The position numbers were made by a program, and so were the translations under genes. Shown one piece after another: positions 23,091 to 35,145 of a stretch of 64,000 nucleotides of DNA. The stretch is taken from the NCBI GenBank assembly GCA_034008185.1, contig CM067081.1, positions 8,245,821 to 8,309,820 of the forward strand, written 5' to 3'. The notes beneath the pieces are model-generated. The model was not told where the DNA came from. It saw only the letters and a list, made by a program, of their open reading frames with translations, and made no database searches. Positions within the stretch are counted from its first letter, which is position 1. The number at the start of each line of letters is the position of its first letter. The stretch is from Gorsachius magnificus (Eukaryota; Chordata; Aves; Pelecaniformes; Ardeidae).

Positions 23091-26082
23091 CCAGCTTTTG
23101 GAAATTACTATTTCGGCTGGCCATGGTGGCATGTCAACTTTAGCCTGACTGTGTGTTCAATTACTACCTGGCCATGGTATATCAGCATATCTCCTGTGGG
23201 GACTTACAGCCCTCCTGAATCCAGATAGCTGCTCTCTAAATCTCCAAGCTACTCTATGTCAACCGTACATCACATTGCACAGCTCATTGCAGCAGATCTC
23301 CCCTAGAAAAATTATGACTCGGGAACAGAGAAGAATCAGACAGAGAGTAAGAGGTGGGTGGTCAGAGAGAGCAGTCAACAAATTGTGAAGGCATGGAGAT
23401 AAGAGACATGAGGCCTGTCATGAAGAAGTTGTCTTATTTCACTGCAGTTCTGACCTTGTGGGACTGTTGAGAGAGGACACTGCACAGTAGAAGCCTATGA
23501 ATATCTCTTATGTGGGAAGAGTATCAGACCTAGTCTGTGAACATTTCCTAAAAACTTATTCCTCACTGCCTCCTAATGTATTTATTCCTAATGAAAGGAA
23601 AAAAATAACAGGTGCTTGGGGTGAAGGTCATTCCTGGTAGAACAAGACAGCATTCAGCATTCATTATTTCTGCTCTTCCTGTTTGCAACTGGGTGACTGG
23701 GAACAGGGACCAACATCATTCACTGCCACAGAACCAGGTTTGGTTTAGCTCCATTTGGAGCCAGCTATGTTGCAAAGTTGTTCTTCAGTGTGATGCAGTA
23801 CCATTTTGAGGAGAATTTTTTGTGTTCAGTGAGGCACTACAACTTATTTTACCAAGACACCATGCGTGTTGACGTGCAAACTCATCTAGCCCTCAGTCTG
23901 TGCACTGGTGAAATGGGACATACTAAGAGGAGAAAAAAAAATTGAAGCTGAAAAAATTTATGGGGAGCAAATACAAAACTTGTGGAGAGCTCAGGGGTTT
24001 TCCATGGGGTTGTGACCTTGCCCCAGTGCCCCTCTTCTCTTCTGTTATCCAAGCAAATGAGACGGAAGAAATGGGTTTCCTGCCCCACTGCTTTCTGAAT
24101 TGTGGGAAATCAGCAATTCGCACCTTGACCAGCACAAAGAAAAGTGTGTGGGTAAGAAATGACTGGCAAATGCCACGTGTTCTCCTGCAGACATTCATAT
24201 TTGTCCCTGTAAAAACAGGCTAGTTGGAGTCCAGAGTGAGGTGTTCTGCATTTTTTCTAGTGGGTCTCTGGCAATTGCTTTAACATGTTTCTCTAACTTT
24301 TGCTTCTCATGATGAGCATTTTAGTGAAAAGTAGCTAGTGTTGAAACCTGTACTATTTGATCATTCCTGGAACCATTCCAAATCAGGGGTAAAACTACCC
24401 AAAGTGATGTTGAAGGCTTCTGAGAGCTGTTCAGGCTGTGTCCTGGACAGTCATTAATGCAGGGGTTACAAATTGACTGGGCTTTTTCTATGAGATATTC
24501 TGATACATTCATATTTATTTAGAAAAACATATTGCTCAAAAATTTGAGTATCTGGCTGAAGTATTGCTCATATCTTGGGCTTGGGGGTTAAAAAATCAAC
24601 TTCTCTACAGAAGTCAGATGCTTTTTATTTCAAAATAACAATATAATTGAAAGTCCTCCTATGTGGTCTCAAGAGAAAATTCTTTGACCACTTCTTAGTA
24701 TCAAGGCTGTTGTAGGCAGTAAACCTGATTTCTTCTGCCAGTGCTCTCAACACTGGGTTCATAATAAGCAAAAGAGCTGGAGCCAACAGTGGGTTTTTCT
24801 TTATCCCAACAAATAACCTTCAGCTCCATTAACTTCAGGGGCAACCACAAATACTTTTGACAGCAGAATCTGTCCCTTCATGAAAAATTAAAACGTATTT
24901 TTGAGCCAGGAACAAATGTTGGCCTGAACTAAAAGGGGCTGAGCTGCCACACAGCTGCTACTGCATCATATTGGCCATGCTGATATGAAGGCTATGACCA
25001 TGCTTGTTGATTTGCACCTGTTCTCAGCAGTAAAACCAAGTTTGCAGAGTGGTATATAAAGTCCTGGTCTAGCAGAAAGTCATTCTTCTTGTGATAAGGA
25101 TACACACAGCCAACTTTGACTTCTCCCTGAACCAGCTAATCAAACCATGCCTGAAAGTTTATTTTGAGCTCTGTAACTTAAAATGTTCCGATTTCTTTTT
25201 CAAACCAAGCTTGTAAGAACATATTTTTTTACCGTGGACTCATCAGTTTTTATTTTGCAAGACATAATTTTCATAATGACCATGAATTTCTAATCTCTCT
25301 ACTGCATATGTGTGGTAATGTTCTTACACGTAGTTCAGTAAAGGTTTGTACAGCTGTCATCAAAATTACACATACATTACCGCATCTATTTAGCCTAATT
25401 GTATAACTGCTTGTGATTGCACCAATTACCTAGAGAGTCAATACATGACTAAAAGTTAAAAATGAGGAAAAATGTTAGAAACAAAAATTTTTACCCTCTG
25501 TCAGCAAGTCAGCAAGTCACTCTTGTAATGAGATTTGAAGACTCAGTACAAGGTCAAAGGAGTCCTGATTATTATGCTAGGCCACTGATTAATTAGAACA
25601 CTTACGTTGTCTCTTACACTCCCCAAGGATTATTATATTATTCAGGCATAGTCAAATTGGCACAAGTATTGAAGTCTCATTTTCTGCCCTCACAAGTTAT
25701 ATTGATCTTAACCATAAAGTGCCGATAGAAGACTTTTCAGTCATAAGTTTATTCTCAGACCACTGATGATCTTTTTATGTATCGGATTTCCAGTCTTTCA
25801 TAGCTACCAACATCTTTCCAAAAGTCATGTGTTTATTTACATAAATATAGGTCCAGGAAAGGGATTTTGAGCCAAATTGAGGTTAGGATATTGACTGTTA
25901 GTGCAGTCTGTGCAGATGAAACAAAACAAGAAATTGATTTCTCCAAGATCTCGCAAGACCAATCAGGTAATGCATACATTAACCCAAAACCAAAATGGAT
26001 GGTGACAGAAAAATAAGCCTTCTTTGTTGTTAGATTCAGCTGAGCAACAAAATTCAGACAAGGGCTCAAAAATAAAATTAAT

Positions 26083-26150
26083 TTCATAGAATCATAGAAT
26101 TTTTGGGGTTGGAAGGGACCTTTAGAGGTCATCTAGCCCAACTCCCAATT
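26083..26150 (-). mobile_element. Short CR1 3' terminus
   Basis: TTCATAGAATCATAGAAT, GGGGTTGGAAGGGACCT and AGGTCATCTAGCCCAACTCC are the reverse complement of a CR1 3' end with its octamer tail. Only the last 70 nt or so are clear. Confidence 0.9.
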
Positions 26151-29100
26151 TGTCTAATCTACATGTATTCCACATGTGTCTTGATGGTAACCACCACCAT
26201 TAGCCCAGCAATTTTAATGAACACAAAAATTCCCTTTGATTCTTCTAGTCATAAATAATTTTTACCTGTCTTCAGAAGTACTACTTTTTTACTATTCACT
26301 GCCTTAGATCTCTTTACAGATTTTTTCATTCACAGCTGTTAATAGGATGCCAAAATCCATGGATTCCCACAGCATAAGGTGCTTGATGAGGGTGGGTGTT
26401 TGGTTATGCGGTGGCTGCACCACAGCAGCTCACAGCAGCTCTCCTGCCCCATTCCTCACATGCTGGGCACCGTTACACCAGCGCTGTGGAAGCTCTGAAT
26501 GCTCCGGGAAGACAGTAGAAAATAGGCCCTTTTTATGGGTTACATGAAAAATGCCTGATATCTGTCAAGTCTACACTGAAACTGTGATTTTGAGTCTTTT
26601 GCTCGCTCTGCCATCTAACCAGAAAGGGAAAACAGAGGCTTTTTCAGGGCTACGCTTCTGAAGAATCCTAAAATCTTTTAAAAAGTTGAAATTAGTAGTC
26701 CTTATGAAAGTCATCTGACCACATAAAACCTCTCAGCCCAGTTTATAGAGGCTGCAAGTTATGACAAACTCCAAGTTTTTCTTCTCTTCCTGAGCATGAG
26801 AACTCACCAACAGGAAAACCAGCAACAAAGGGAAGCAGAGCCATAGTGATCCCGGGAAAGTGAAAGCCCTGCAATAATGTTATTTGTAAGAATATTAGAT
26901 TTAGAGAAGCTTAATTTTTCTTTCTTCTCTTTATCTTCTTTCTTTTCTTCTCTTTTTGACTGTGGAATTTTACTGAAGAGCAAGGGCTCATGCCAAAATC
27001 CTACAGAAAGGACTTTTCTTTTTTTTTCTTTCTGTTTTGTCTGTTAAATTTCACAAAGATTTCCAGATCAATATAGCTAACCTATGATAATTAAGCTGTT
27101 AATGTGGGTGGTAAATGAGGCTTAGTCAAATGATAAATAAGAGCCCGTGTCCTGATGAATTTCACACTGTGCCTCACACCTCAAAGCCATCACAAGGTTA
27201 TAGCAATCCAATTATTGATTGACTCTAGAGCTCTTCGTTGTACTTAATACTTTATGGACTACTTCAAAACCGTGCAGTACTGACTGAGCAGATATCATTA
27301 AAGAATACCATCTGGTACAGTTAACATGCATATTAGCCTCTGAGTACTTACAGGATTTTGTCTAGACAGTACTTGGAAGGATTTTATTCATATAGAAACT
27401 TTAGCTTCCTGGGCCCGTTTTTCCAAAAAAGAAAAGTAGTGGAAATGGTGCAGCTTTCCCCCATGCTCGCACTCCACACTGAGTCTGAAACTCAGTGCTG
27501 AAGAGTCCTCACTCAGGAAGATATCAATCTTTAAGTCCCTGTGTATCACAGTCAGCCTCAAAGTTTCTCCTTCCTTGCTGCCAGCCTTTCCAATGGCTTA
27601 AGCTGCAGCACCATTTGAGTGGGATGGAGTTTTTTCTTTGCCTTCAGTCTGGCCACAGTTTCACAAGTCTTCTGAGAAACGACAGGCTCATTTGTCTCCA
27701 TAGCCCACAACCACGGGTAGCATGGATGTCATGACAGCTTCAGTATGTGGACATGTCTGCCAGAGACTGAGAAAAACAGAAGGTAAAATCTGTGCTGGCT
27801 TATTTGTGCTGGTTATAATTCTGTGTCAAAGCCAAATACTATCCCACAGAAAAGATTTTAAATAGTGTCAGTTTTATTGGCTATTTTCCTTCAGTTGCTC
27901 TTGTCTCTGTCACTCCCATGGGATTCTACTGTTCAAATGTAGTTGTCTGCATCTGACCTTGCTGTTTAAGTGTCTTTATGGGTCAATGGAGACAAACACA
28001 CCCTTCTCTCATCCCAAATCAGACATCTAAAATAGGTCAGATGACTCATGTCTTAGAATAAGCACTTGCCTATTTGTAGGCACCCATTGACTCCAAAGGG
28101 TACCTAGGGACTAGGTTAGATATAAGCATTCACGATACAGGTTTCTGAAATTAGCTGAAATGAATCCCCTTCTGTGGATCTGAATGCCATTGAAACAAGT
28201 ATTTTCAAGTTTAAGATAGTATTCATACAAATAGGCTCCCAACCACGTGCTTAGTACATGATGACATTCATTGCCCACCCCAAGATTGGCTTTCTTAGGA
28301 CAGCTGTCGAAAACCATAGCCTTGGCTCCTGGGGGGATGGAGGGCAGGCAGTGCAGGAGCATCCTCATCCAGCCTGGAGAGTGAATTGTTTCACCTCCAG
28401 GGGAATGGGATATCCTGAGTTTTATAACACCTCTAAAATTTCCAGAGAAACTTAAGGGAAAACAATACATCTGATCCATGAAACCTAGTGGTATATTCTA
28501 GGTTTTTAACTTTGAAAAATGCCAAAGTTAAGCAAGTGATTACAATATCAAACATTTGCAAATAGAGAAGAAAATCCATTATCCACACTGCTCATACGTT
28601 AGGTTGCCTTGTCCTCAAAAGCTGTCTGATATCTTCCTTTTATTAAAAACTATGTTTTCTCCTTTGCTGCTTCAGCACCATTGCCAGGTTGGAGTTGGTC
28701 CTGTCCTCTCTACTAACATATCAGTACATTTTTTAATTTGCTTTTTCTGTCATTGTCCTTAATTGAAACATTATTTTTACTTTAAAAGGTTTCTTGCACA
28801 TTTCTCAGAGCTGCCTAGATAATATAGCACAAAAAATGTCTATCAACATATTAGATTCATGGGCTGGGAGTCAGCTTAAGACTAAACCACAAAAAGTTTT
28901 GTTTCTTCTTGGGAGCTAGGCATTGTATCCAATACAAATCTTGACAGCATAGTTAATGGAGCCTCAGGAGTGACTCAGATAGCAGTCAGACTACTTCAGG
29001 GTGAGGTCTAGACAAGAAAGAGAAATGTCCAGGAATTATTCATCCAGTAAGTTGAAGAATCCTGCCCCCTCTGCTCTTGCACTCTCACAGAGGAGAGGAC

Positions 29101-29786
29101 AGCGGTGCATCAGGACTGTAGACCTGCACCCAAGTCGTGGCCCATCCAGTGCCACTTGTTTCTCACGGCGAATTTCTCTGCTGTAGTTCCTTAAATGTCA
29201 CCATGAGGAAACAGCACTGTCTTAACAGAAGTGAAGGGAGGATAAGTGCGTAAAATATGATGCTGTGAGATTTTTGTTCAGGGAAAGGGCAAGGGTCAGC
29301 AATTAGGTCATAGTGAGATGTCAGGCTGCAAATAACCTAGACTATGGAGGTTATGCACAGAAGGGCAGTCAACCAAAATGTATATATTCTGAGAATAAAA
29401 ATTATTCAGTTTAGGTAGCCTGTGGATTTCCCCTGCAGCAGCATGTTAGGGCCTTAGCAATCAGACAAGCGAAAGAATTGCATCTTAAATTTCTGCCCTA
29501 TCCTTGTAAACAGCCTTGCTATCAAATCGATAAATGAAGCCTTATTGCCCATCTTTGAAAAAGAACGATTCAAAGATAATTGAAACATGTGGCAGGGCAG
29601 GGAAGGGAAGGAGAAAAGTGATCTCCACACTTTGAAGTTATGAGGGACTTTGGAATGGTTCAGGTGAGAGCATTACCAGAGAGAAGTGTCGAAGCCGATC
29701 TGTCTCTATGTAAAGCATTTTATGAGGCTTTACTACTTGATATGTTGCTTGTCAGCTTCAATCTCTTCTCTTTCTTCTCTCATCAG

Positions 29787-29837
29787 GAGGCCAAGAAGAC
29801 TGCATCCTTTCTTATGAACCTGTCACAAGACAGGAAA
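29787..29837 (+). CDS. DLG2: DLG2 exon: end of HOOK linker, RGQEDCILSYEPVTRQE
   Basis: This 51-nt exon lies between CTCATCAG and GTAAGT, phase 1 in and phase 1 out. With the base donated by the alternative exon it encodes R-GQEDCILSYEPVTRQE and then A of an Ile codon. This is the constitutive segment joining HOOK to the GK domain. The mammalian DLG2 sequence I recall has Leu where this reads Cys (QEDLILSYEP). In frame 0 the exon would read through into a TGA in the next exon, which explains why one of the upstream alternative exons must be used. Confidence 0.97.
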
Positions 29838-30263
29838 GTAAGTTTCATTTGCTTTTCTGTCACTGTTCCTCCTATTTTTCATTTCACATTTTGTAGGCCA
29901 CCAGCACAGTAAGCCTTTCTGTGCCAGCCCCAGATTCTCTGTGGCGCCTTTTTCTTGGCCACTCGGTCTACCACATACAAAATAAAAGATGTAAGGGTCT
30001 CCCTCACTAGCCTCCACTTCAGGACTCTCCCCAGTATGCTATCATGGCCTTTACTAATACATATGTTAATCAGTCTACAAAATATTAATGCAAATTTTCT
30101 AGATTTACTGCAATACTGTTACATGGGAAGCCTTTATTATTTTCCTTCCCATGTGATATGTGCCTGTAACCAGGGTAGATGAACCTACAGGAAGACAACT
30201 GAAAATGGGAGCGCACCCACCTGATTTAATGGGGGATGCACTCATATAACTGAGGAGAAAAAA

Positions 30264-30884
30264 ATCATAGAATCATAGAATTGTTTAGGTTGGAAAAGAC
30301 CCTCAAGATCATCAAGTCCAACCATTAACCTAGCACTTCCATCCCACCGCTAAACCATGTCCCTAAGCACCATATCTACCCATCTTTGAAATACCTCCAG
30401 GGATGAGGACTTGACCACTTCCCTGGGCAGCCCATTCCAATGCGTGACAACCCTTTCAGTGAAGACATTTTTCCTAATGTCCAACCTAAACCTCCCCTGA
30501 CACAACCTGAGGCCATTTCCCTTCGTCCTATCACTTGTTATTTGGGAGAAGAGACCAACCCCCACCTCGCTACCTCCTCCTGTCAGGCAATTGTAGAGGC
30601 CTCCTCTTCTCCAGGCTGAACAACCCCAGTTCCCTCAGCCACTCCCCATCAGCCTTGGGCTCCAGTCCCCTCACCAGCTTCGTTGCCCTTCTCTGGAAAT
30701 GCTCCAGCACCTCACTGTCCTTCTTGGAGTGAGGGGCCCAAAACTGAACACAGTATTCAGGGTGCGGCCTCAGCAGTGCCAAGTACAGGGGCACGATCAC
30801 TGCCCTGCTCCTGCTGGCCACACTATTCCTAATACAAGCCAGGATGCTGTTGGCCTTCTTGGCCACCTGGGCATACTGCCAGCT
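30264..30884 (-). mobile_element. CR1 LINE 3' fragment with RT C-terminal coding remnant
   Basis: This is the longest well-preserved CR1 copy here. The minus strand reads through the end of the reverse transcriptase: [40 protein letters not shown] and [13 protein letters not shown], then the [20 protein letters not shown] region in another frame, and a double ATTCTATG tail at its 3' end (30264-30281). The frame break shows it is dead, but low divergence suggests it is younger than the other copies. Confidence 0.95.
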
Positions 30885-30885
30885 A

Positions 30886-30951
30886 CCCTACAATATTCTA
30901 CAATATCCTTTCAAAATCCTACAATATCCTGCAAAATCCTACAATATCCTT
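30886..30951. repeat. Minisatellite of about 20-nt units
   Basis: About three units of the type CTACAATATCCTTTCAAAAT, with the sub-motif CTACAATAT occurring four times. It lies directly beside the truncated 5' end of the CR1. Confidence 0.8.
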
Positions 30952-31257
30952 CCCATGCCTCATGAGAGAGTCCATCTGCAAGCATTTGGGAGTGACCTTG
31001 TTGAGCAATAGCAAATACATACACTCCCAGATCATCATTAGATACATGTGTATGCACCATCACAGAGCACTGCAAAATGAGTTGTACTCATTCCTTTCTC
31101 CTTATCCATTTCAATAAATAAATTATTCATCAGTAAAACGTACACCTAAGTTTTCACTTCGTACATAAAGGCAACAACGTTGGTTAGTGCGTCTTTGGGA
31201 ATATTTACTGTTATTGCCAGTAAGATCATCAAAATGTGCCTTTCTTTTGTTGTTCAG

Positions 31258-31359
31258 TTAATTACACCAGGCCGGTTATTATTCTGGGTCCTATGAAAGA
31301 TCGGATCAACGATGATTTGATATCTGAATTCCCTGATAAGTTTGGGTCGTGTGTACCAC
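31258..31359 (+). CDS. DLG2: DLG2 GK domain exon 1 ([19 protein letters not shown])
   Basis: This 102-nt exon, phase 1 to phase 1, encodes the start of the GK domain: [16 protein letters not shown] through [12 protein letters not shown]. In true guanylate kinases the glycine-rich loop here carries a Walker A lysine and a GxxGxGK arrangement. Here it reads [11 protein letters not shown], the degenerate loop typical of MAGUKs, consistent with loss of kinase activity and conversion to a protein-binding domain. Donor is GTAAGT. Confidence 0.97.
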
Positions 31360-32325
31360 GTAAGTATGATTTTACTCCTTGTTCTGCAGCTGAGTGAGCT
31401 GTATCCCTTGGTGCCATACATTAAGTGAATTGCTGTGAATACAGCATCTGTGAACTATATGTAGCTGAGTTGCTCAAAATCCATTTTTCCATTGGTCAAA
31501 AAAGGGGAAAGGAACAAGCAAAAAAAGATGGTGAAGGTCTGCAAAGAATTTCTCAAAAGAATTGTCTCAAAAGCTGTAGCATGTTTTTAAAGCAGGAGCC
31601 TTCTAGCCACTAACTCAATTTACTCATCAATTAATCTGTGGTTTCTAAAATAAGATTAAAGTTTGAAATACTGGTAAAATGTAAAATGTTTCAACTCAAT
31701 TGCACAGCATCCATCAATAAAAATACAGAATAATCTGTGATTTGTGTGAGACCTAGACTGTCTAATCTGAAGGCAATATTGGACCCTGAATTAAGCAGGG
31801 TGTTTATATCTTGGATCATTAGAGCTTGCTGAGTGTTTACTTCAGGCCCTGATTGCAGTCTTACTTCATTTTACAATGTTGTCTCTGCAAATATACCAGT
31901 TTAAAACTGCTGGAGATGAGATCAGAATCAGCCTTATAATTAAGGCTAAATTAAATTGATGAGATTGGGATTCATTTTATCACTGTAATAGGATTAGATT
32001 TACAATCTGGAAAGCATTTTGTATTTGGGGTTTGTGTGTGATCCTGCTGAAAAAAAAAAGTGGAATTCTGGTAAATCCTAATTTTCTGATAGCCTGTAAG
32101 TATGGATTGGAGGTAAATATCAGAGGGTATTACTTTCAAAAGTCAGCTTTATTGCCATAACTCCATAGAAAACAGCATGTAGTAGTCAAAGATCTGCTCC
32201 CAGAGAAGGAGCACCTTCGCTTACAGCAGACCCAGCGTTGTCTGCTGAGCAAACCAGAATTGCAGCATTTTCTGCATTAAATATTTTTACAGACTCCTTG
32301 ATCTTCTGTCTTTTGTTTCATGCAG
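31360..32325 (+). other. DLG2: DLG2 intron (966 nt)
   Basis: Ordinary AT-rich intron ending TTTCATGCAG. No repeat family was recognised. Confidence 0.9.
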
Positions 32326-32498
32326 ATACCACACGGCCAAAGCGTGACTATGAAGTGGATGGGAGAGATTATCATTTTGTCATTTCAAGAGAACAAATGG
32401 AAAAAGATATCCAAGAGCACAAATTTATAGAAGCTGGGCAGTACAATGACAATTTATACGGAACTAGTGTCCAGTCTGTGAGATTCGTGGCGGAAAGG
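32326..32498 (+). CDS. DLG2: DLG2 GK domain exon 2 (GMP-binding-like subdomain)
   Basis: This 173-nt exon, phase 1 to phase 0, begins (H)[18 protein letters not shown] and ends SVRFVAER. It covers the subdomain that binds GMP in guanylate kinases and phospho-Ser peptides in MAGUKs. The TTRPKRxYEVDGxDYHFV and [19 protein letters not shown] motifs are complete. ISREQ and RFVAER mark it as DLG2 rather than DLG1 (TSREQ, REVAEK in my recollection). The donor is GTACGT, slightly off consensus. Confidence 0.97.
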
Positions 32499-33183
32499 GT
32501 ACGTCAACACTAGTTTTGTTAATCATGCAACATGGTCTGTTTTGTTTCCACACTGTATCGCAGACACGATTCTTCTGCCAAAAATATGAAATATCTGCAA
32601 AACAGCATCCTAATATTTATAGGCTTTAGAATGACTCCACAAGTGGAGTCTCTGACTTCGAATGAGAACATCCTTGGCGCTTTCTGTACCTGGATGTAGT
32701 GCCATGGATTCAGGGATCTAACGCAGCACTTCAAGTACAGCTTTCCCTCTTCCCTCTGTAAGACAGGTAAATAAACTTATCTCGCTTTCACAGAGGTGAA
32801 AGAATGGAGCACACAAAGATTAAATTACTTGCCTCAGGTGGCACAGGGAGTCTTTGACACAAACAAGAACTGAATTAACCAGAATGTAGACAACCTATTA
32901 CTTTTACGAACTGATTTTCCTCACCTCTGAAGAAAATCCTCTCCCTGCCCCCATAAAGTTCATCCCAGTAAAAATAAAAAACAAGTTTGTTCCCATATCT
33001 CCAGTGTATATTTTTTATTAGCCCCAAAGCAAAGAGCACAGAGGAGTGGAGTGCATTCCCTGGGGTCACCCTTCCCTGGTGCGCCAGTAATGGCCCCGTT
33101 CTGGGGCAGAATTACTTCCTGCCTTTTGGCTGATCTGCAGCAAATGCTACAAAAATAAGCACGTCCTCACCTCTTTCCAACAG
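32499..33183 (+). other. DLG2: DLG2 intron with a MIR-like SINE remnant
   Basis: This 685-nt intron contains a CORE-SINE/MIR-like segment at about 32757-32880. The acceptor is TTTCCAACAG. Confidence 0.85.
32757..32880 (+). mobile_element. MIR/CORE-SINE-like remnant in a GK-domain intron
   Basis: CTTTCACAGAGGTGAAAGAA, AGATTAAATTACTTGCCTCA and CACAGGGAGTCTTTGACA follow, in order, the familiar CORE-SINE blocks (TTTTACAGATGGGGAAACTG, GAGGTTAAGTGACTTGCCC, CACACAGGAAGTCTGTGACA). Confidence 0.7.
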
Positions 33184-33293
33184 GGCAAGCACTGTATACT
33201 CGATGTGTCAGGAAATGCTATCAAACGACTACAAGTTGCACAACTCTATCCCATCGCTATCTTCATTAAGCCTAAATCATGGGAGCCTCTGAT
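33184..33293 (+). CDS. DLG2: DLG2 GK domain exon 3 ([17 protein letters not shown])
   Basis: This 110-nt exon, phase 0 to phase 2, encodes [20 protein letters not shown] followed by [17 protein letters not shown] (last codon split). It forms the beta-sheet core of the GK fold. The residue after KPKS is Trp (TGG), where the mammalian DLG2 sequence I remember has Leu. This single-base difference could be a lineage change or a sequencing difference. Confidence 0.97.
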
Positions 33294-34119
33294 GTAAGTA
33301 TAAACTCCTTCAGTCATTTTATTTTCAGAGTACAGTCTCAAGTGGCACAACACAGGTCTCGAGTCTACATTTTGCCTGTCCTTTAAAATCACTAATAACA
33401 AGAGGAAGGGGTAACAGTGGAGACTTGCTCTCCCTGCCTGCCATCTGCTGTACCCTGGCATCTCAAGGAATGAGACAAAGCTGCCTTTGAACCTTTCACA
33501 CTGGGACACATGGGCTTACGTGCTGGACCATGAAGGTCTCCCTGCCAGTGCTCGGTGTACTTGTTCCAACCTGTGCAGCAAGTACACCAAGGACTCATGC
33601 GGCATGGCTTGTCCCATCCGGCCTTGGTGCTCTTAGGGTGCAGAGTCTGGTCACAGGGAGTGAACCAGAGGGTAAACCTGTGTCAGATTTGTGGTGTGTG
33701 CCTCTTTGCCAGCCCTTCCTTCACTTGAAAGTCTGCAAGGGCCCATGGAACTGGAGAGGGGCAAACACTTAAAGAAGGAAAGAGAAGGTACCAACTTCAT
33801 GCTGTCATCAGGCAACATAATTTCAATACTGAGAAGAACACTGGGATACAGGGAAGAGTTAAGCAACTCAAGTATAATAACTGAGAGGATAAAAAGGTTC
33901 TAAGAGGCAGCCAATGTATGTGCATCAAGAGCAAATAAAATCAATCTTATTTCCTTCTTTCATGAGATGGATACCAATAACGGTATTGCATCTTGATTTT
34001 TATTCTGGCTCCATGGGACGTTCTCAGTAGCAGCTTAGGGAAATACAGTCCAGAGCAAATCACTAGAGAGCATGTGCACATCCATACTCAGTCACTGAGA
34101 ATGGCAGTGTTAAACTGGG

Positions 34120-35145
34120 CGGGTAACAGAAATCCTGCAAGTATATTTCCTGAGCAGTGTCCCCGTTTGGGACTACTTGTTATCTTCATGAATTCCTTGA
34201 GCAATGAATTGGGCAATGCTTTTGTAAAGTTTGTGAATAACTCAAGGCTGAGTGAGGTGGCAAGCACTTCAGAGGATAAGATTAAAACTTGATGTAAAAT
34301 CAGTAAGATGAAATTCAGCACAGACAAAGGAGAGAAAATGAAATGCAAGAGTACAAGCAGGGAATAATTAAGCTATAGCACTGCAGAAAAGTGTCTGCTG
34401 GTTGGGATGGATCACACAGGAATATGAATGGATGGGTAATGTGTTTGCAAAAAAGGAAACTGTCACTGTGGGCTGTATTAACATCAGCATTCTATAAGGA
34501 CACAATAGACAGTTATTTTGTTTTACTGAGTATGGATGAGGCCTCAGCTGGAGCACTGGCCTGGTTTCACATTGAAATTGGAGGAGGAATGCGGGTTACC
34601 TAATGTCAAGGAGAGCAGGCTGAGGAGGAAATATGGAAATTACCTCCATACTGGTTAAAGCTCAGGACAAAATACATTATGATCAATTGTCTTCCATGTA
34701 TAGTTATGGCAATGCAGGAGTTATCAGCGCAATTTGCTGTGATAGGGATGAAATTTTGAACTCTGTGCCTTCCCCTCACCAAAGGTTCTGCAAATGCCAG
34801 GTAATGCCATAGGTATCTGTTACACAGGGAAAACATAGGCATCCCCCCTCCTGTGACAGATGCGTATTTGATTACGGTAACACAGGTTACACAGGTAAAT
34901 TTGATTACTGTGCCCACAACCATTGGGTGACAGAGCTGGAGAATGCTAACATGCCCCGTCCCATGAACATGCACCCTCCTTGGCCCTGCTTTTGGGTGAT
35001 AAGGTTGTTGCATGCCCAGCCACGTTACAGGGAATGATGCACAGTATATGGTACTTCCACAGCCCCATCCTGACAAAAGCCATCCTGGGTTGGATGACTT
35101 CTTGACATTTCTTCCAGCCCTACAATTCAATTATATTCTGATTAG
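34120..35145 (+). mobile_element. Diverged CR1/L3 copy with degenerate RT coding
   Basis: At 34200-34290 the plus strand reads NAFVKFVNNSRLSEVAST, a decayed form of the CR1 reverse transcriptase YADD-region segment (FADDTKL). GATGAAATTCAGCACAGACA, ACTGCAGAAAAGTGTCTG, GGGCTGTATTAAC and GAGGCCTCAGCTGGAG then follow the CR1 order. A decayed 3' end (GGGTTGGATGACTTCTTG, CTTCCAGCCCTACAATTC) lies at about 35087-35145. It is old and non-functional. Confidence 0.8.

Larger units (their letters stand above)
21141..29786 (+). other. DLG2: Large DLG2 intron (8.6 kb)
   Basis: This intron separates the alternative HOOK exons from the constitutive GK exons. It holds a short CR1 3' end at about 26083, a possible MIR remnant near 23884, and a relatively GC-rich segment at 22700-23090 with overlapping open frames on both strands but no recognisable protein. 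The rest is ordinary AT-rich intron with short T and A runs. Confidence 0.8.
29838..31257 (+). other. DLG2: DLG2 intron containing a CR1 copy and a minisatellite
   Basis: This 1.4 kb intron carries a minus-strand CR1 element of about 620 nt (30264-30884) followed directly by a short tandem repeat (30886-30951). The acceptor is TGTTCAG at 31251-31257. Confidence 0.9.

Noticed and set aside
23884..23935. Possible MIR remnant (TCAGTCTGTGCACTGGTGAA)
   Set aside because: Only one short block resembles the MIR consensus, too little to annotate.
34606..35130. 174-codon minus-strand open frame
   Set aside because: It lies antisense across the diverged CR1 at about 34120-35145 and has no recognisable domain.
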